From contig WARS01000013.1 of NCBI GenBank assembly GCA_008933995.1, positions 984,721-1,048,720 of the forward strand: a stretch of DNA of 64,000 bases, given 5' to 3'. Of the stretch, positions 38,635 through 50,933 are shown piece by piece; the first letter of the stretch is position 1, and each line of letters begins with the position of its first letter. The position numbers and the translations under genes were made by a program. This DNA is from Datnioides undecimradiatus. Lineage: Eukaryota > Chordata > Actinopteri > Lobotiformes > Datnioididae. Under the pieces are notes generated by a model. The model did no database searches. It had not been told where the DNA came from and saw only the letters and a program-made list of their open reading frames with translations.

Positions 38635-39779
38635 CTCTAAATCCAGAGCTGTTGCAGACATTTATGACCGCTCTATTAAACAGTCGTAGATTGCTATCTG
38701 TGCCTCAGAGCAACAGACCTTGTAAAGTTATACAACGTGGGCATGTGCTGACATAACAACCACACATATTTCATCTTGCCACTACCACCCTTCACACAGG
38801 TGAAGGAAGAGCAGGATAATGTGTGGAGAGAATGACGAGAACATCGCGCCTCTTTGGAGCCAGGGTTACTGTACTTTACGGAGCACTTAAATGTATCACA
38901 CGGCTCTTCACTATTCATGGGATGTATATAAGATGACAAATTGCCCCAAGTGGGGAGTTGTTGGCATGTGATGATGAGGAGCATTACTCCAACACACTAT
39001 GAAAAATTGAGTCTCCTTGTGCTTTTTCAGAGTAAGTGGTGTCACTCCACCCACTTAGAGCTGAATAATAGATCTGATGGATCCTCTGTGTATCATACTG
39101 CTGCTGTCAGGGTAATTACAAAAGACACGAGTGGAGCACTCACACAGCCCTGTCAGGGTTTCACACCGACTTGGAGGCTGAGATGATTTTTCTGGTCTTG
39201 CTGAGATGGATCGCCTCACAATTTAAAGACACAGCCACTGGTTTTGCTACAGCTGCCGCACTGTGCTCTAAATCCCAAAACGTCGCAGCAGCTCACTCTG
39301 GACTTTTGTGCTGAGTTTTGAAAACATTGTTTGTGAGCCTGGAGGACATTTTGGGGAGTTTGGTTTGCTGCAGGGTGCTCAGGCAAATCAGGCAGTATTT
39401 GGAAATGGGGGAGAAAAGAGTGCCACCTGTTGATTCTTTGTGGTAGTACAATAAAGGGGCAACTTGAATAGAGCTGGTCACAATATGTTTGTCACAATAT
39501 GACAAACATATCTAGTTAATATCTATGGGTGAATGTGTTCCACTGTTATGCATTATAAGACTCTTGTAAAACAAAAACTTCCATGAAAGGAAGTCTGAGA
39601 GAATCACATAGCCCTGCACTCTGTCAATCACTTTTTATTTCCTGTTGAACAACAGATTTTACCCTATGGTGTTTCACAGGATGATTCTACTGAATTACAA
39701 TAAGCAAGGACAAATAAGGGAAGCTAAATTTTGAGCAGTTATCAATGAACTAATGAGGAAAGAATGAGGCTTTGAATAG

Positions 39780-39930
39780 CCTCCAAACTCCCCAGATCCC
39801 AGTCTGATCGAGCATCCGTGGGATTTGCCTTAACGGGTCCAGTCCACAAAGGCATGAAGGCCCCACCTCGTAATCCATGTGACTCAAAGTATCTGCCACA
39901 AATAGCCTGATGCCTCAGGGGATCAGAGTC
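39780..39930 (+). pseudogene. Tc1/mariner-like transposase C-terminal fossil
   Basis: Frame from 39780 reads PPNSPDPSLIEHPWDLP then stop. After a frameshift it reads KAPPRNPCDSK. This follows the Tc1-family block 'PPNSPDLNPIEHLWD...APPRNLQDLK' around the third catalytic acidic residue. It is short and clearly decayed, with no terminal repeats recognised. Confidence 0.65.
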
Positions 39931-41704
39931 AAGCCTGGTGAATTAACAGTTAGTTTTCATTTATTCCAAAGTTTATGCTCCTTAATATAAAGTGTACCTA
40001 AATTAGTGGTGCTTAGTTTTATCCCTAAACAAAATAAACTTTACATGCATGGCTGGATTTGCTTGTTTTGGGGGTAACAAATTGCTGTTGGGCCCCTGCT
40101 GCCTCTGAGTCCCTATCATGTACAGTGTACACAACACACTATAGATGGAAGCTTCATTATATTTTGTACCAGAGAGCTACACAGAAACCATCCAGTACGC
40201 CTGTTCTACCTGGACCCTGGTTTTGTATAAACTACTCTTGAGGTAATTTCATGAAACCTATTTTAGTACAGAAATAAGTGATCATGAGTAGATTTACAAC
40301 TTTTTATTGTAGGTTTGTCCGCAGCTCGTTTGGAAGTAATGCGATTTAAAAAAGCAACTGACGCACAGAGAGCTCTTGGAAACTATGATTTTCTTTGGGT
40401 TGATTTTGGAATTGAATGTCTATATTTCCTTGTACAAGGCATATATTCATAATGAAGGCCAGAACAGTGAAGCAGCTCAAAATTCATATAACAAGATTCA
40501 TGTTTTGGATTTGTCTAATTTTGAGGAAAAGCTGTGGCTGCATTAACGGGGCCCAACTTACAGAACTTTCCTCCTCCATAATATAGAGTACACCCTCAAA
40601 GTTGTTTAAGCTTTTGGAAGAATCTTTACATATTAAGTTGTTTCTCTGTCACATCTCTACTTTTGTGACAGGCAGCCTCCGTCTAATACTGGTCCCAACT
40701 GGACGCCTAATTGGTCTCCCTCACCAAACAAGTGCTAAAACACTTCTAATCAAGCTTTGCCAGCCTTGTCGCCGACACACTTCGGTGACCATTGAGTAAC
40801 AACATTGTCAAGTCAAAAAGACAAACATTAGAGAAGCGCGTACTGATAGGACTCAGGAGCTGTTTGAGCAATTTCACTTCAGCATTGAACTGATGAATGT
40901 GATTCAATCATGTTTATGTCATTATATGTGATTGTATCACTCTATTAAGCCTGCCTCTCATTACATATACACACCTGGATTGTCATAAAATCATGTACAG
41001 CACACGGACCTGCTTGTAGGAACGTTTGATGTATTAAAAAGCCACGATCCTCCCTGTACCCCAACCAAGGTGATTTTATAATATTAGAAAATAACACAAA
41101 TAAGAGGACAGCTGAAGAGCAGAGTTATGGTTGCATTCATGATAATCAGGATATTTTTGGTAAGTGGGCACTAGTTCTCTGTCACAGGTTTTGTAGAACT
41201 CTCAATGCACTGAATAATGTATTGACTCATTTGTCTGGAAGAGCGCCTCAGTAAGCCATGCGATCAATGGCACAGCAGCAGTGCCAGATTAGCCTTTGTA
41301 GAACTGCCAGTTTTTATTTCTTTGATGCACAGTCTTGTCTGTCATAGCATCAGAAAACTCCTCTGATGATAATTTATGAATTCATGTCCCGGGAGCGAGA
41401 TGATAGTCAAGCAGGCGTTGGTCAGCAGTGGTGTCTTCATTCTTATTTTCACCAGTGCAAGAGGAAAATCCATTGTGTGTGCAGGAATACAATGCTACAT
41501 GATGAACAATACACTGCTAATCTGTCATTGCAGGTTTGTGAGATCCTCGAGATTTGTAAAATGTAGCATGATGCTTATTTCTCTCAAGCAAACATGATGT
41601 AACCACAGTGGTCATTTTGAGAGGAAGGAAGTGAAAAAAGGAATTAAACATGAATAAAATATGAAGCAGATGATTTGTTTGATTAGTAGACAGTTTATAG
41701 ACAT

Positions 41705-41930
41705 GCTAGTGTCTCTGTAAGCCTGAACAATTGTGCTTTGAGCTAAATGCTAACTTCAGGATACTAACAAGCTCACAGTGAAATTGCTTATATGCTGATG
41801 TTTAGCAGGTAGCTAAATGGGTGCCATGCTTATTTTTGTGGTTTGGCTTGTTAGCATGTTAACATTTGCCAATTGGCACTGACCACAAAGCAGAACTAGA
41901 AGAAAAGTCACCAAAGTTACAATCCATCTT
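41705..41930 (+). mobile_element. Fish interspersed repeat ('GCTAAATGCTAA' family), forward copy
   Basis: It contains TTTGAGCTAAATGCTAACTT, GATGTTTAGCAGGTAGCTAA and TTGTTAGCATGTTAACATTT, a repeat arrangement common in percomorph genomes. A related copy in opposite orientation is at 44440-44745. No ORF is present. Confidence 0.55.
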
Positions 41931-43828
41931 GAGTGGAATGTGAAATACTTTATTCACTTATTGGCAATCTATCAGATCTATCACAGATCACTGTATACCA
42001 GTATCACTGTGTATGGAATGCTATAAACTCAGAGATAAAGTCAAATTTTATCCACTTAAAAACACTAGCATTCATCAAAGTTGCCTGGCCTTCAAGAAAA
42101 ATGTTCATACATAGGCTTTTAAATGGTCTTAAAGTAAAGAAGTCACCGACTGTAGCACTTGAAATTGTCAAACCAAACAGTTTTGGGAAACCCAGATGTT
42201 GAGCGCCCACTGGAGAGCTCCACCATGAACTACATACCCTCAAAGGCACAACAGAAATGCTGAAGTGACCTAAACTCGCTAGCAGTTGGTATAACAATGT
42301 CACTTCTGTGCAACATACAGCCTTGTTTCATGAGTTCAACCAAGGAATGTTCATTTCCACCTGGACAAATCACCACACACTTGCATAATTCAAGGTTCCT
42401 ATTGTGCTGGATGGGAACCAAATCTAAAGGAGCAGTTAAAAAGTCCCTGCACCATAAGAACTGCGACTGCTGCATGAAAAGTTCCTCCAGTCTGAAAACT
42501 ATTGATGCAATAAATTTCTGTGTTTTTAAACCTGGACCACATTTTTCCCTCTAAATGGTGTCCAGATAACTACTGCAGACAGCTATGTTAGGAATTGGTT
42601 CAGTACTGAGCCAAACAAGCTATAATGTACCATAGAGGGTAATTGCACCCAGTGTGCGTCCACTAAAAGTGCTCATTTTTGCCACTGACGTACTCTGATT
42701 GTTGTTTAAACTGTGCGACTAACACTACATAACTGTAGCTACAACTATTTTTGAGGTCAGGTGTTTACAGCTGTTCTCTTAAAACACTTCCAGTACCTTC
42801 ACTTTCACTTCACTGGTACGGCATTAATATAGATACAGCAGTGTTGACCTTCGGACGGATACAGGTGTCGCAAGAGAATACAAGAACCTATCCATCTCAC
42901 TTAACTGAAATCAATAAACCTAGAAATAAGCGCTACAGATAATTACACAGCAGTAATTGTTGTCTCTATTTTTATTAGAAGTAGCAACAGCATTTCCTAG
43001 TTTATTATTATTCATAGCGCCACCTGTTTTCCTCAGACCAGACACTTAGTTTCCAAATTTCTGTGAAGAAATCACCACCTGGTTTTGGAAACAAGAGAGA
43101 AGACAGATGCATGTTCAGTGAAGAGGTGAGGTGAAATTGTCATAATTTAATCATAAGTTCAGTCTTGCTTCGTGCAAACATGTAACTACAGCAAGGGCTT
43201 GTATTAGGGTGGAAGAGGGGTAGTAGTAAACGTTAGGAGAAATGAAGTGGGTTTATTTATTCATCTAGTCTATAATGGAGACATGAAAGGAGGAGCAGAA
43301 TGTACCTGCTGGCAATCAACATGTAATTCATAGCAGTACGTTCAAGTAAAAAGTGTGTATGTCTGTTTAAACTGGCTTGTAGAGCAGCTGCGCAATGGCA
43401 CCAAGATCAAAATACAAGCCCTGGTCTACTTATTCGTTCCCTCCAATGACCAACCTCTCTTTAGTCTTCAACACACACAAACATACACACACACACATCT
43501 GGTCCATTTATGTGGATGGTGTGAGACCCTTTCACCTCAAGCTCCCCGCTGTACCTCTGCACCCCTATGGCCCTTCAAGGTACACTCATTAACAGTAGAG
43601 GGCATTGGACACATCACCTCATCACCTCCCCACAGGACCACAGCCCTCCACCTGACCTTGGAAAACGTCCAAGCCAGCAGCGCATCAGATCTCAGGAGGG
43701 GAGAGAGGTTCGGGTTATGGGATGAAGGTCAGCATACTGCAGCTTACTGCATGCTGAAGAGCTCTGCTGCTTTGGAGGCAGGAGGCTTTTTTTAACGGTT
43801 TCTCTCTTTCTACCTCTGATGGAAAAAC

Positions 43829-44240
43829 GTGATCTCTGAGGATACATCCTCGCAAACATTTTGTATTCTTTTCCGGCTTTGGTTTCAACCCAGGTTCATA
43901 ATTGATGGCTTATTTATGAGACATCATCAGAAATGCAATGTGACATTGACTGTTTTCCCTGGAAATGCTCCTACATATAGATCATACAGCAGGGCTACCA
44001 TTCACCGACACTTTCATCTGAAAATACGATCCTGCTTTCGCGAAACACTGAGTAGGCGGAGGCAGAGAAAGAAAAGTCCATTAATAAGGAGTCTAATGTG
44101 GAATCGACCAGTGGGTCTTTTAATGATTACTAGCCGTTCATTGATCAAGCACTCCAAGACGGGAACAAAGAGCGCTTTGAGGGGGGACGAGCTCTCTGCT
44201 CCTGCCTCTACTTCACAAATCAGTAATCAAACCTTTGAAA
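43829..44240. promoter_or_regulatory. CNE-like block
   Basis: This block is non-repetitive, moderately GC, and contains clustered homeodomain-like sites (CCATTAATAAGG, TTTTAATGATTACTAG, TTCATTGATCAAG). The long open frame across it on plus has no recognisable domain. It is listed as a candidate conserved element, not a gene. Confidence 0.3.
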
Positions 44241-44439
44241 CTCAGCCGTCTGTTCTTGGTTTAAAAAACAGTCAAAGGCTCATCCACCATGCTGTATAAA
44301 ACTTCAGCCAATGATATCACTTCCATTCGGAGACAGAATTTTCATTCAGATAATCCACCGGCAAATGTTGGACACATTTTTCTTTTTATTTACTTAACTG
44401 CTAAGTACTTATTTGCCAGCAGCCTGGCTTCAGGGCTGG

Positions 44440-44745
44440 TTGGTCTCCATCTTTGGTTCACATTGATATATCTCAGGAACTGTCAGATATTATCATTGCC
44501 ATGATATTTAGTTCACATGATCATGGTCCTGAGAGGATGGCTCCTACTTACTGCTGATTGCAGATTCCCCTACTGTGTCCATTTGTTAAGTTTATGTCCA
44601 AATTTCAGTGAAAATAATGACTAATAATGATAATTAGCAAATATTAAATGCAGACGAGCTAAACCAAGATGAAGAACATGCCTGCTAAACGCCAGCATGT
44701 TTGCATGCTGAGGTTTATATGTAGTGACTGTAACTGTGTTAATGC
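44440..44745 (-). mobile_element. Fish interspersed repeat, reverse copy
   Basis: It contains CCTGCTAAACGCCAGCATGT and TTTGCATGCTGAGGTTTATA, the reverse complement of the layout at 41705. The flank has the ATATCTCAGGAACTGTCAGA type segment often seen with this family. Confidence 0.5.
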
Positions 44746-45580
44746 CACTGGCATACTTTTAGTCATGTTCACGTTCAGGGTTTTCCCTTAAGCTGCTCGA
44801 ATCAAAATTCATACATTAGACACGGAAGGTGCCGCTTGTTGTGATAAACTCAGAATGATCAGCTGACCCTGCTGTTTCCCACAGATCTGCAGTGTTTAGA
44901 TCTCACAGCCTGCAACTTTAAAGTGTTGGCTTCACTTTGAGCTGCAGCAGCAGTTCACAAACCAACTGTGTGCCACCTGCCAGCACCAAACAGACAAACA
45001 GACACCAACTACAGCCAGGCACTTGCCTTTGGGGATAGTGGGCGCCGAAAAAAGAGCCGGGCCAAACAGAGGGCAAAGGTTGGATTTACATCTATCAGCT
45101 CCATGTCTAGCTCCATGTGAACCACCCCTTCTGAGCAATCATTGTAAGCTGGGAAGTCTGTTAAAGACCTGTCTTTAGTTGTCACAAAGGTAATGTTATT
45201 GCCCCTGCATTATCAGACTATGTATGGCTAAAAAGCTAATTTTGTACATTGCACGAGTCACCAAGAAAAATGAGAATTCAATAGGAGACCATGACTGCGT
45301 GTGTCAAAGAATGTATTCCTGCAGCACAAACAGGGCAGCTATTGATTGGAATGCATGAGTCTCCCGGATTCTTGTTTGGTCTGGCGCCAAAATGTGTTTT
45401 GCCATTGCGTTTGTCTGCCAGTGCGCCCCCTCCTCTGACCTCTGGATTTGTTGTTTTGCCGCTCCGATATTGTTTTTCTCAAAATAATGCTTCACAGTTT
45501 GAAAAGAAAGCAAGCAGCAGGAAAATAACCTGCCAAATTGACATAATTTTGTTATTTTCCTCTCGGGAGTACGACCAAGG

Positions 45581-45652
45581 TTAAGACACACCGGGGCGAG
45601 AAACACACTTTTAGTGTCCACAGACAATGTTGTATTCCCGCCGCTGTCTTAA
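45581..45652. repeat. Nested inverted repeat
   Basis: TTAAGACA at 45581-45588 pairs with TGTCTTAA at 45645-45652. The inner CACTTTTAGTG segment pairs on itself near 45606-45616. It could fold as a 72-nt hairpin with imperfect GC-rich middle pairing. Confidence 0.6.
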
Positions 45653-46499
45653 TTTGAGGAGATTTCCGATTCTGACGTTAGAGTCATATTGATGTTGTAG
45701 TGTGAAGGGATTTACAGATGTGGCCACTTTCATGAGCTCTAACCACCAACAGCGCCCTGATTTTTGCAGCGCTGCAGTTTTTTCACATCAAAAGGTCAAA
45801 AACTGCTAAGAAAGCATAATGGATTGCAGCACAGCACAAAAGTGACACCTGCCAAATTTGAATGTATATTCTCTGGTTTGTCTGCAATATGTCACATTTG
45901 CAATACATTACATTGTTCGGCGTCAGCCCTCTCTGAGAAAAACAAGCTGTTCCTTGCTACAGTGCATTATGAAAGGTTGCAAATGGGCTAATTTGCAGCT
46001 TTGACAGCACCAGCCTCAGCAAAGGCGGGTAGTAATAGGTTTTGAGGTGCCGCTTCAGCGACTGCTGTGATGGGAACGCTGTGGCTGAAAGTAGGCATAG
46101 GTCAGGCTTCTCTGGAAACTCTGACAAATTAAAAACAGAAAACCTTTGACATTTATCATGCTAGGAGTCTGCAAAGGTCATTGCCTGTACTTGCTGCTTT
46201 CATTTTCATTCCCCATCCCCTCTGGACATGTTTTGCTGTGATTGCTTATAGCCCGCTGGAGCTGCAGCAGGGGGAATCAGGAGCTTTGTGGTTTCAGTGA
46301 AATACTCACACGATGACAACATCTCTCATACAAGAAGCCATATATCTGATAAAGCGTAAACAGAGAGGTAAACGTATGGAGTCTCCCTGCTGCTGATCCC
46401 CTTACTCTTCTTATTTATCTACCCTCCAAGTGACGGGCCTGCTGTTAACGGGACTATCATGATGATGAGTTATCACATCAGTTTCATCAGGACGATATT

Positions 46500-46860
46500 T
46501 AAGCAAAGAGAGCGAACAACCACGGCCATGTAGTAACACACCAAAATTCATTTCTGATTTCCTCGTGATGCATCATTCCACACCATAAGCACCGGAAACT
46601 TGTAATCCCGCTGGACCATGACTGCCTCATTTAAATGTTAATATAATTCCCATCATTCATAATTTAGTGCACTCCCTGGCATTTTCCGTTCATCTCGTTA
46701 ATGCTATCTTATGTGACAAGCCAATTTACTGCTGGAGTTGACCAAATTGCTTTAGCATTGTAATGCTAACGCCATAATAAATCATTGACATACTGTCCCT
46801 CCTCAGGTAATAAAGCAAAATAATAGAAAGTTATACACGTTCACGGCGTAATCCATTTTC
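46500..46860. promoter_or_regulatory. CNE-like AT-rich block
   Basis: No repeat or ORF signal is present. It is dense in TTAATG, CATAATTTAG and GCCATAATAAATCATTGACA type sites resembling Hox/PBX or POU sites. Conservation is not tested. Confidence 0.3.
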
Positions 46861-48140
46861 ATTGATTTCCCTGGTGTTACACGCAGCATGAGGCTTCTGC
46901 TGTTAAGTCAGCCCGGAGAAACATTACATCTGAGGAATGTGACAGAGATTGGCCTTTTTTGCCCTCTCGTTGTCAGAGGTGGCATTAGCGGGGCTGAAAG
47001 CAGTGTGAGAGATGACACAAGCAGTGCCGCGAAGGCGAATCAGACAGATTATAGGTCTGAAGAGAGAGAGGAGAGGGAGCGGGGCCGGGCTTAATGCTGG
47101 TAGGTGTCATTTTGTGTGACCTTTGTGGGAATTACCACTGTGCATGACCCAGAGCATGTCTGCTTGTCACTGAGACAGTCTGGGGCTTCTGCTGCATTCA
47201 CCCGCCCCCACCCCACCCCCCACCATCCTCCCTCTGGCAGACACAGCGGCCCAACTCCTCCTGATGCCCGACTACCTTCCAATTGACCTGATCACGGCCA
47301 ATAACTCTAATAATCCCTAAGTCCTCATTAGCTCCCTCACACAACTTGAACTAAAATTTGAATTCTGCAGGCTCCCCGCGTGTCTGCGAGGTAGCTTAAC
47401 CTTTGATAATATGTCGGCACGTCTGAGCAGAGAAAACCCGGGATTAGTCGACTGGTGGAAGCTATTGTGGGAGAAAAGCAGCATCAGAAGTTGATCATCG
47501 TTTAGGCGGGGGAATATGAATGTGGATTCACCCAAGATGCAGGCAGTTGAAGCTTGAAATCCTGTGATTAAGACATGTAATCCTATGGTAATTGTAGAAT
47601 CTCTCGCTGGAACATACGTGCTATTTCAAACCAGGTACATCAAATCTGCTTTAAAGGATGAGTCCTCTGCTGTCTTTAAGTCAACAAATGCGATGAAAAC
47701 ACCAATATTATAAACATGTCCCACTTCTTGATTATGGATGAAGCTCTCAACCACCAGCTCACCAGCTTATACTGAATGTGCATGTTAAATCTAATAACAA
47801 ATATACTTTTTATACTTTGAACTTCAGCACAGGAGCAAAAAAAAGGTTTTCTCACACAGCAAATGTAACTCAGACTCTAGGAAAAACTGTAGGGAAAATG
47901 TGTGCTGGCTCTTCTTGAAGTAAACTGTACCCACGCTCATTGAAACAAATCAAAATACCATCAGGTTTAACACTGTGGCTGAACTGTAATGGCTTTCAGA
48001 ATACTAAAGCTGTCAGTGGCACAGAGGAAGAAGCTGCACCACATCAAACTTTTGGCTACGGAGGCTACTGGGATCGAGTCGTTGCTGGTTTTGTTGGTTC
48101 GGGTCTTTTAAGGGAAAACAGATTAACAGCGTCCCTCTCT

Positions 48141-48293
48141 GTTAAAGTAATAGTCCAACACTTTGTGAAATAAGCTTTGGCTCCTGGCTGGGAGTTAGAT
48201 TACCAGGTTGATGCAGCTCTCAGACATGAGAGTGGTATCAATTTTCTCATCTAAGTCTTTGCAAGAAAACAAGGAGTGTATTTCCCAAAGTGG
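48141..48293 (+). mobile_element. MITE-like palindromic element, copy 5 (shortened)
   Basis: It begins GTTAAAGTAATAGTCCAACA, then the CATGAGAGTGGTATCAATTT and TCTCATCTAAGTCTTTGCAA motifs, and ends GTATTTCCCAAAGTG. The middle found in the other copies is missing. Confidence 0.7.
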
Positions 48294-50069
48294 ATAATTT
48301 ATAAGCTGGAATATGTTGTATTAGCATGATATTAGCGGTGCATGAAACAGTTTGAAGAAATGATGTGTTTCTTTAGGACTTCTGCACCCACAGTAATAAC
48401 AAATCCTGAACAAAGACGATTTTGAAGCAATGGGGAACCATGATGGTGGTGAGGATTGAAGGGGGGGGGGGCTCTATTAATTCGTGCCACCGTGCAGGGC
48501 TATGACAAAACCAGCTTGAGCTGCAGCCGATGTGCTCAGTGGAAGCCACCGTCACATGCGAGCATAAAATCACTAAGCTTGCAAAGAACGAGGCGCAATT
48601 ACTTCAAGGTCCTAATTAAAACAAATTAAGTGAGACAGAGAAGGAGACACAGGGGGAGAGACAAAGAGGGAACAATGTTTGGAAGTTAAATTGTCATTTT
48701 CCTCCAAATAATGCCTGTAGACTCGCATCAATCCCAGGAAAAATCTTTGAAGAAACCCGACATAAATAAATTTTTTCCTCCCTCAACATGTTTCTCCCCG
48801 AGGAGGGTTTTCATATATTCATGACAGCACTGTGTCTATATTTTCTCCTCCCTTCACATCCCTGTCTGTATTTGATGTCCTCCACAATCCAGCCTTTGGA
48901 CACAGTGTGTTTTGAGAGCGAGATGAGAGGAAATGATTCATTCATCAGACGAGGCCCAGGATACAAATCCCAGCTGACCCGCTGATCAGATGGTTGATAT
49001 TGCAGCTCTTCCTCGGAGCAGGTGCCAGGCCACGCTTATTAGGGCTTTCAGTGGAGCGCGGTGCGCGGGTCATCATCTCTCCTGTAGCGGCTCTGTGTGA
49101 CGGCAAACACAAGCTAGCCTCACCTCGGAAAATGTGCACATCGCACAGCCTAATTCAAATGTCGAACCAGATAAGGAACAGCGGGGGTGATAGTATGATA
49201 TGAGGGCTGGACGGGCCTGTCAGAGCGGTAATTATTTTACTCCAAGAGGAAATATGGATTTTGCCTCAGGTGTGTGTTTTCTTGTTTCTGCGGGCATTCT
49301 CTGGGTGAATGTGTCACATCAGAACTTTGCAGAGGCAGATATATACTCATCAAAACTTTTGTGATTGCTTTGGACCGGCAATTTCAAAACACAGCGCAGA
49401 GGAAGATGACTGAGTGCAGCTGTCCGTGGTGCTGAAATTGACATACAAAGATGTGTGTGTGCGTCTCTGTGTGCGTGCGTGTTTGCTTTCCCCCCGTCTG
49501 AAGGTTTGACACCGGCAGACATTACATTGCATTTAATAAAATAATTATTCCAGCGCGGTTTTAGATAATAAAAGGCCGATCAACACGGTGTCCATCAGAA
49601 GGAAGCGGCCAATGAAAAGATGAAAGAGCTGCGCCAGGAGGCAGATGAAAAACCACCTGCAATCATGTTTTTGATGTATTTTTATTACTTTTTATGATCA
49701 AAACCATTGTTCACTCGAGACTCATCAGCATTTTTCCTCCCATTACTTTCTCAAGTGTTGTTTTCTCTAATTCCTGCTACACCTGCAGCACACGGGATGA
49801 GAGCCGCGCTTTGCCGGTCAGGTTATTCGGGTGCACTTCCTCACATCATGTGATTCATTTTCCCTGCTAATTAAAATTCCATTTGTCTAACTTGACGCCT
49901 CCCTCACATCAGAGCCTTTTATTTTTATTGTGATTAGCCGAGTGAGGGGATAACATGTTCATTAGACCTCATTTCGGCTCAGGCTTGTGAGTGAAAACTG
50001 GTTACACAGTGGTAACAGTTCCTGTCAGCACTGAAGGTAAGAGGAGAACAGCCATGTGTTTTGTGTGAA

Positions 50070-50357
50070 GGGAAGGTTGTTGTTGGTCCCTGGTTTGATT
50101 CTTGATCAGGTCCTTTCTGTGTTGAGCTTGCATGTTCTCTCCCTCTGGGTGCTCCGGCTTCCTCCCACCACCCGAAAGCATGCGTGGTGGGTGAAGTGGG
50201 AACTCTAAGTTGACTGTGGGAGAGAATGTGGGTGTGTTTGTTTGTTTGTCAGCCCAGCGACAGACTGGTGACCTGTCCTAGGTGTACCCTTAGTGTACCC
50301 ACCCCTGCGACTGTGAAAGGGATAAAGCGGTTACAGAAAGTGGATGGATGGATGGAT
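50070..50357 (+). mobile_element. SINE with (ATGG)n tail, copy A
   Basis: It contains GGTCCTTTCTGTGTTGAGCT, CAGCCCAGCGACAGACTGGT and a TGGATGGATGGATGG end. It is homologous along most of its length to 55356-55660. The head is decayed, but a GGTTTGATTCTTG B-box-like motif remains. Confidence 0.7.
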
Positions 50358-50870
50358 CTAATCTGCAAAGATGCTTTTAATTACGGGCACAAATATGAGC
50401 TAAATGCTAATACTCAGGTTCCATCTTATTTTAACCTGTGATTGCGCTGATCTGCATTAACTAGCATAGAATGCAAACTACAGCCAAGCTCATTAGGTTT
50501 GGACAAAAGGGAAGTTTGACTGATGATGGTGCTAAATGCAGAGTTAAGATCACTTTATATTAAGGAGCTGTTTCAGTTTAAGTATATTTTTTAATTATTT
50601 ATTTATTTTACATGCAAATGTTTGAAGCCAGTAACCTGATGCATTTTCCCAAATTCTGAAATCCATTTTGAGGTTTGTACTTTGGAATATATCTTTGTTA
50701 TGCTTCCTACACAGCACATATCAGAGGAAATACTCTACTTTACTGTACTGCATGCCTTTATTAGATGGTTTACTCATTTACTTCCCCAGAGCTGCTAACA
50801 CGGCTGTAGACTCTTGCTATGTGTCTGCACAGGAGGTGGAGTGGGAGCAGCACGTTAGGAGTAGCACGTT

Positions 50871-50933
<63 letters not shown>
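50871..50933. repeat. (AGC)21 trinucleotide repeat
   Basis: Sixty-three bases of pure AGC/CAG/GCA, flanked by GTAGCACGTT repeats. It gives poly-Ala, poly-Gln or poly-Ser frames that are artefacts of the repeat. No gene is recognised around it. Confidence 0.97.

Larger units (their letters stand above)
36131..48140. other. Noncoding stretch beyond mir-205, first half
   Basis: Beyond the repeats and CNE-like blocks listed separately I see no coding exon with family resemblance and no RNA gene. Open frames above 100 codons here lack domain features or splice support. Confidence 0.5.

Noticed and set aside
43355-43795. 146-codon open frame on plus
   Set aside because: Composition looks random, it crosses a CA repeat, and no family resemblance is seen.
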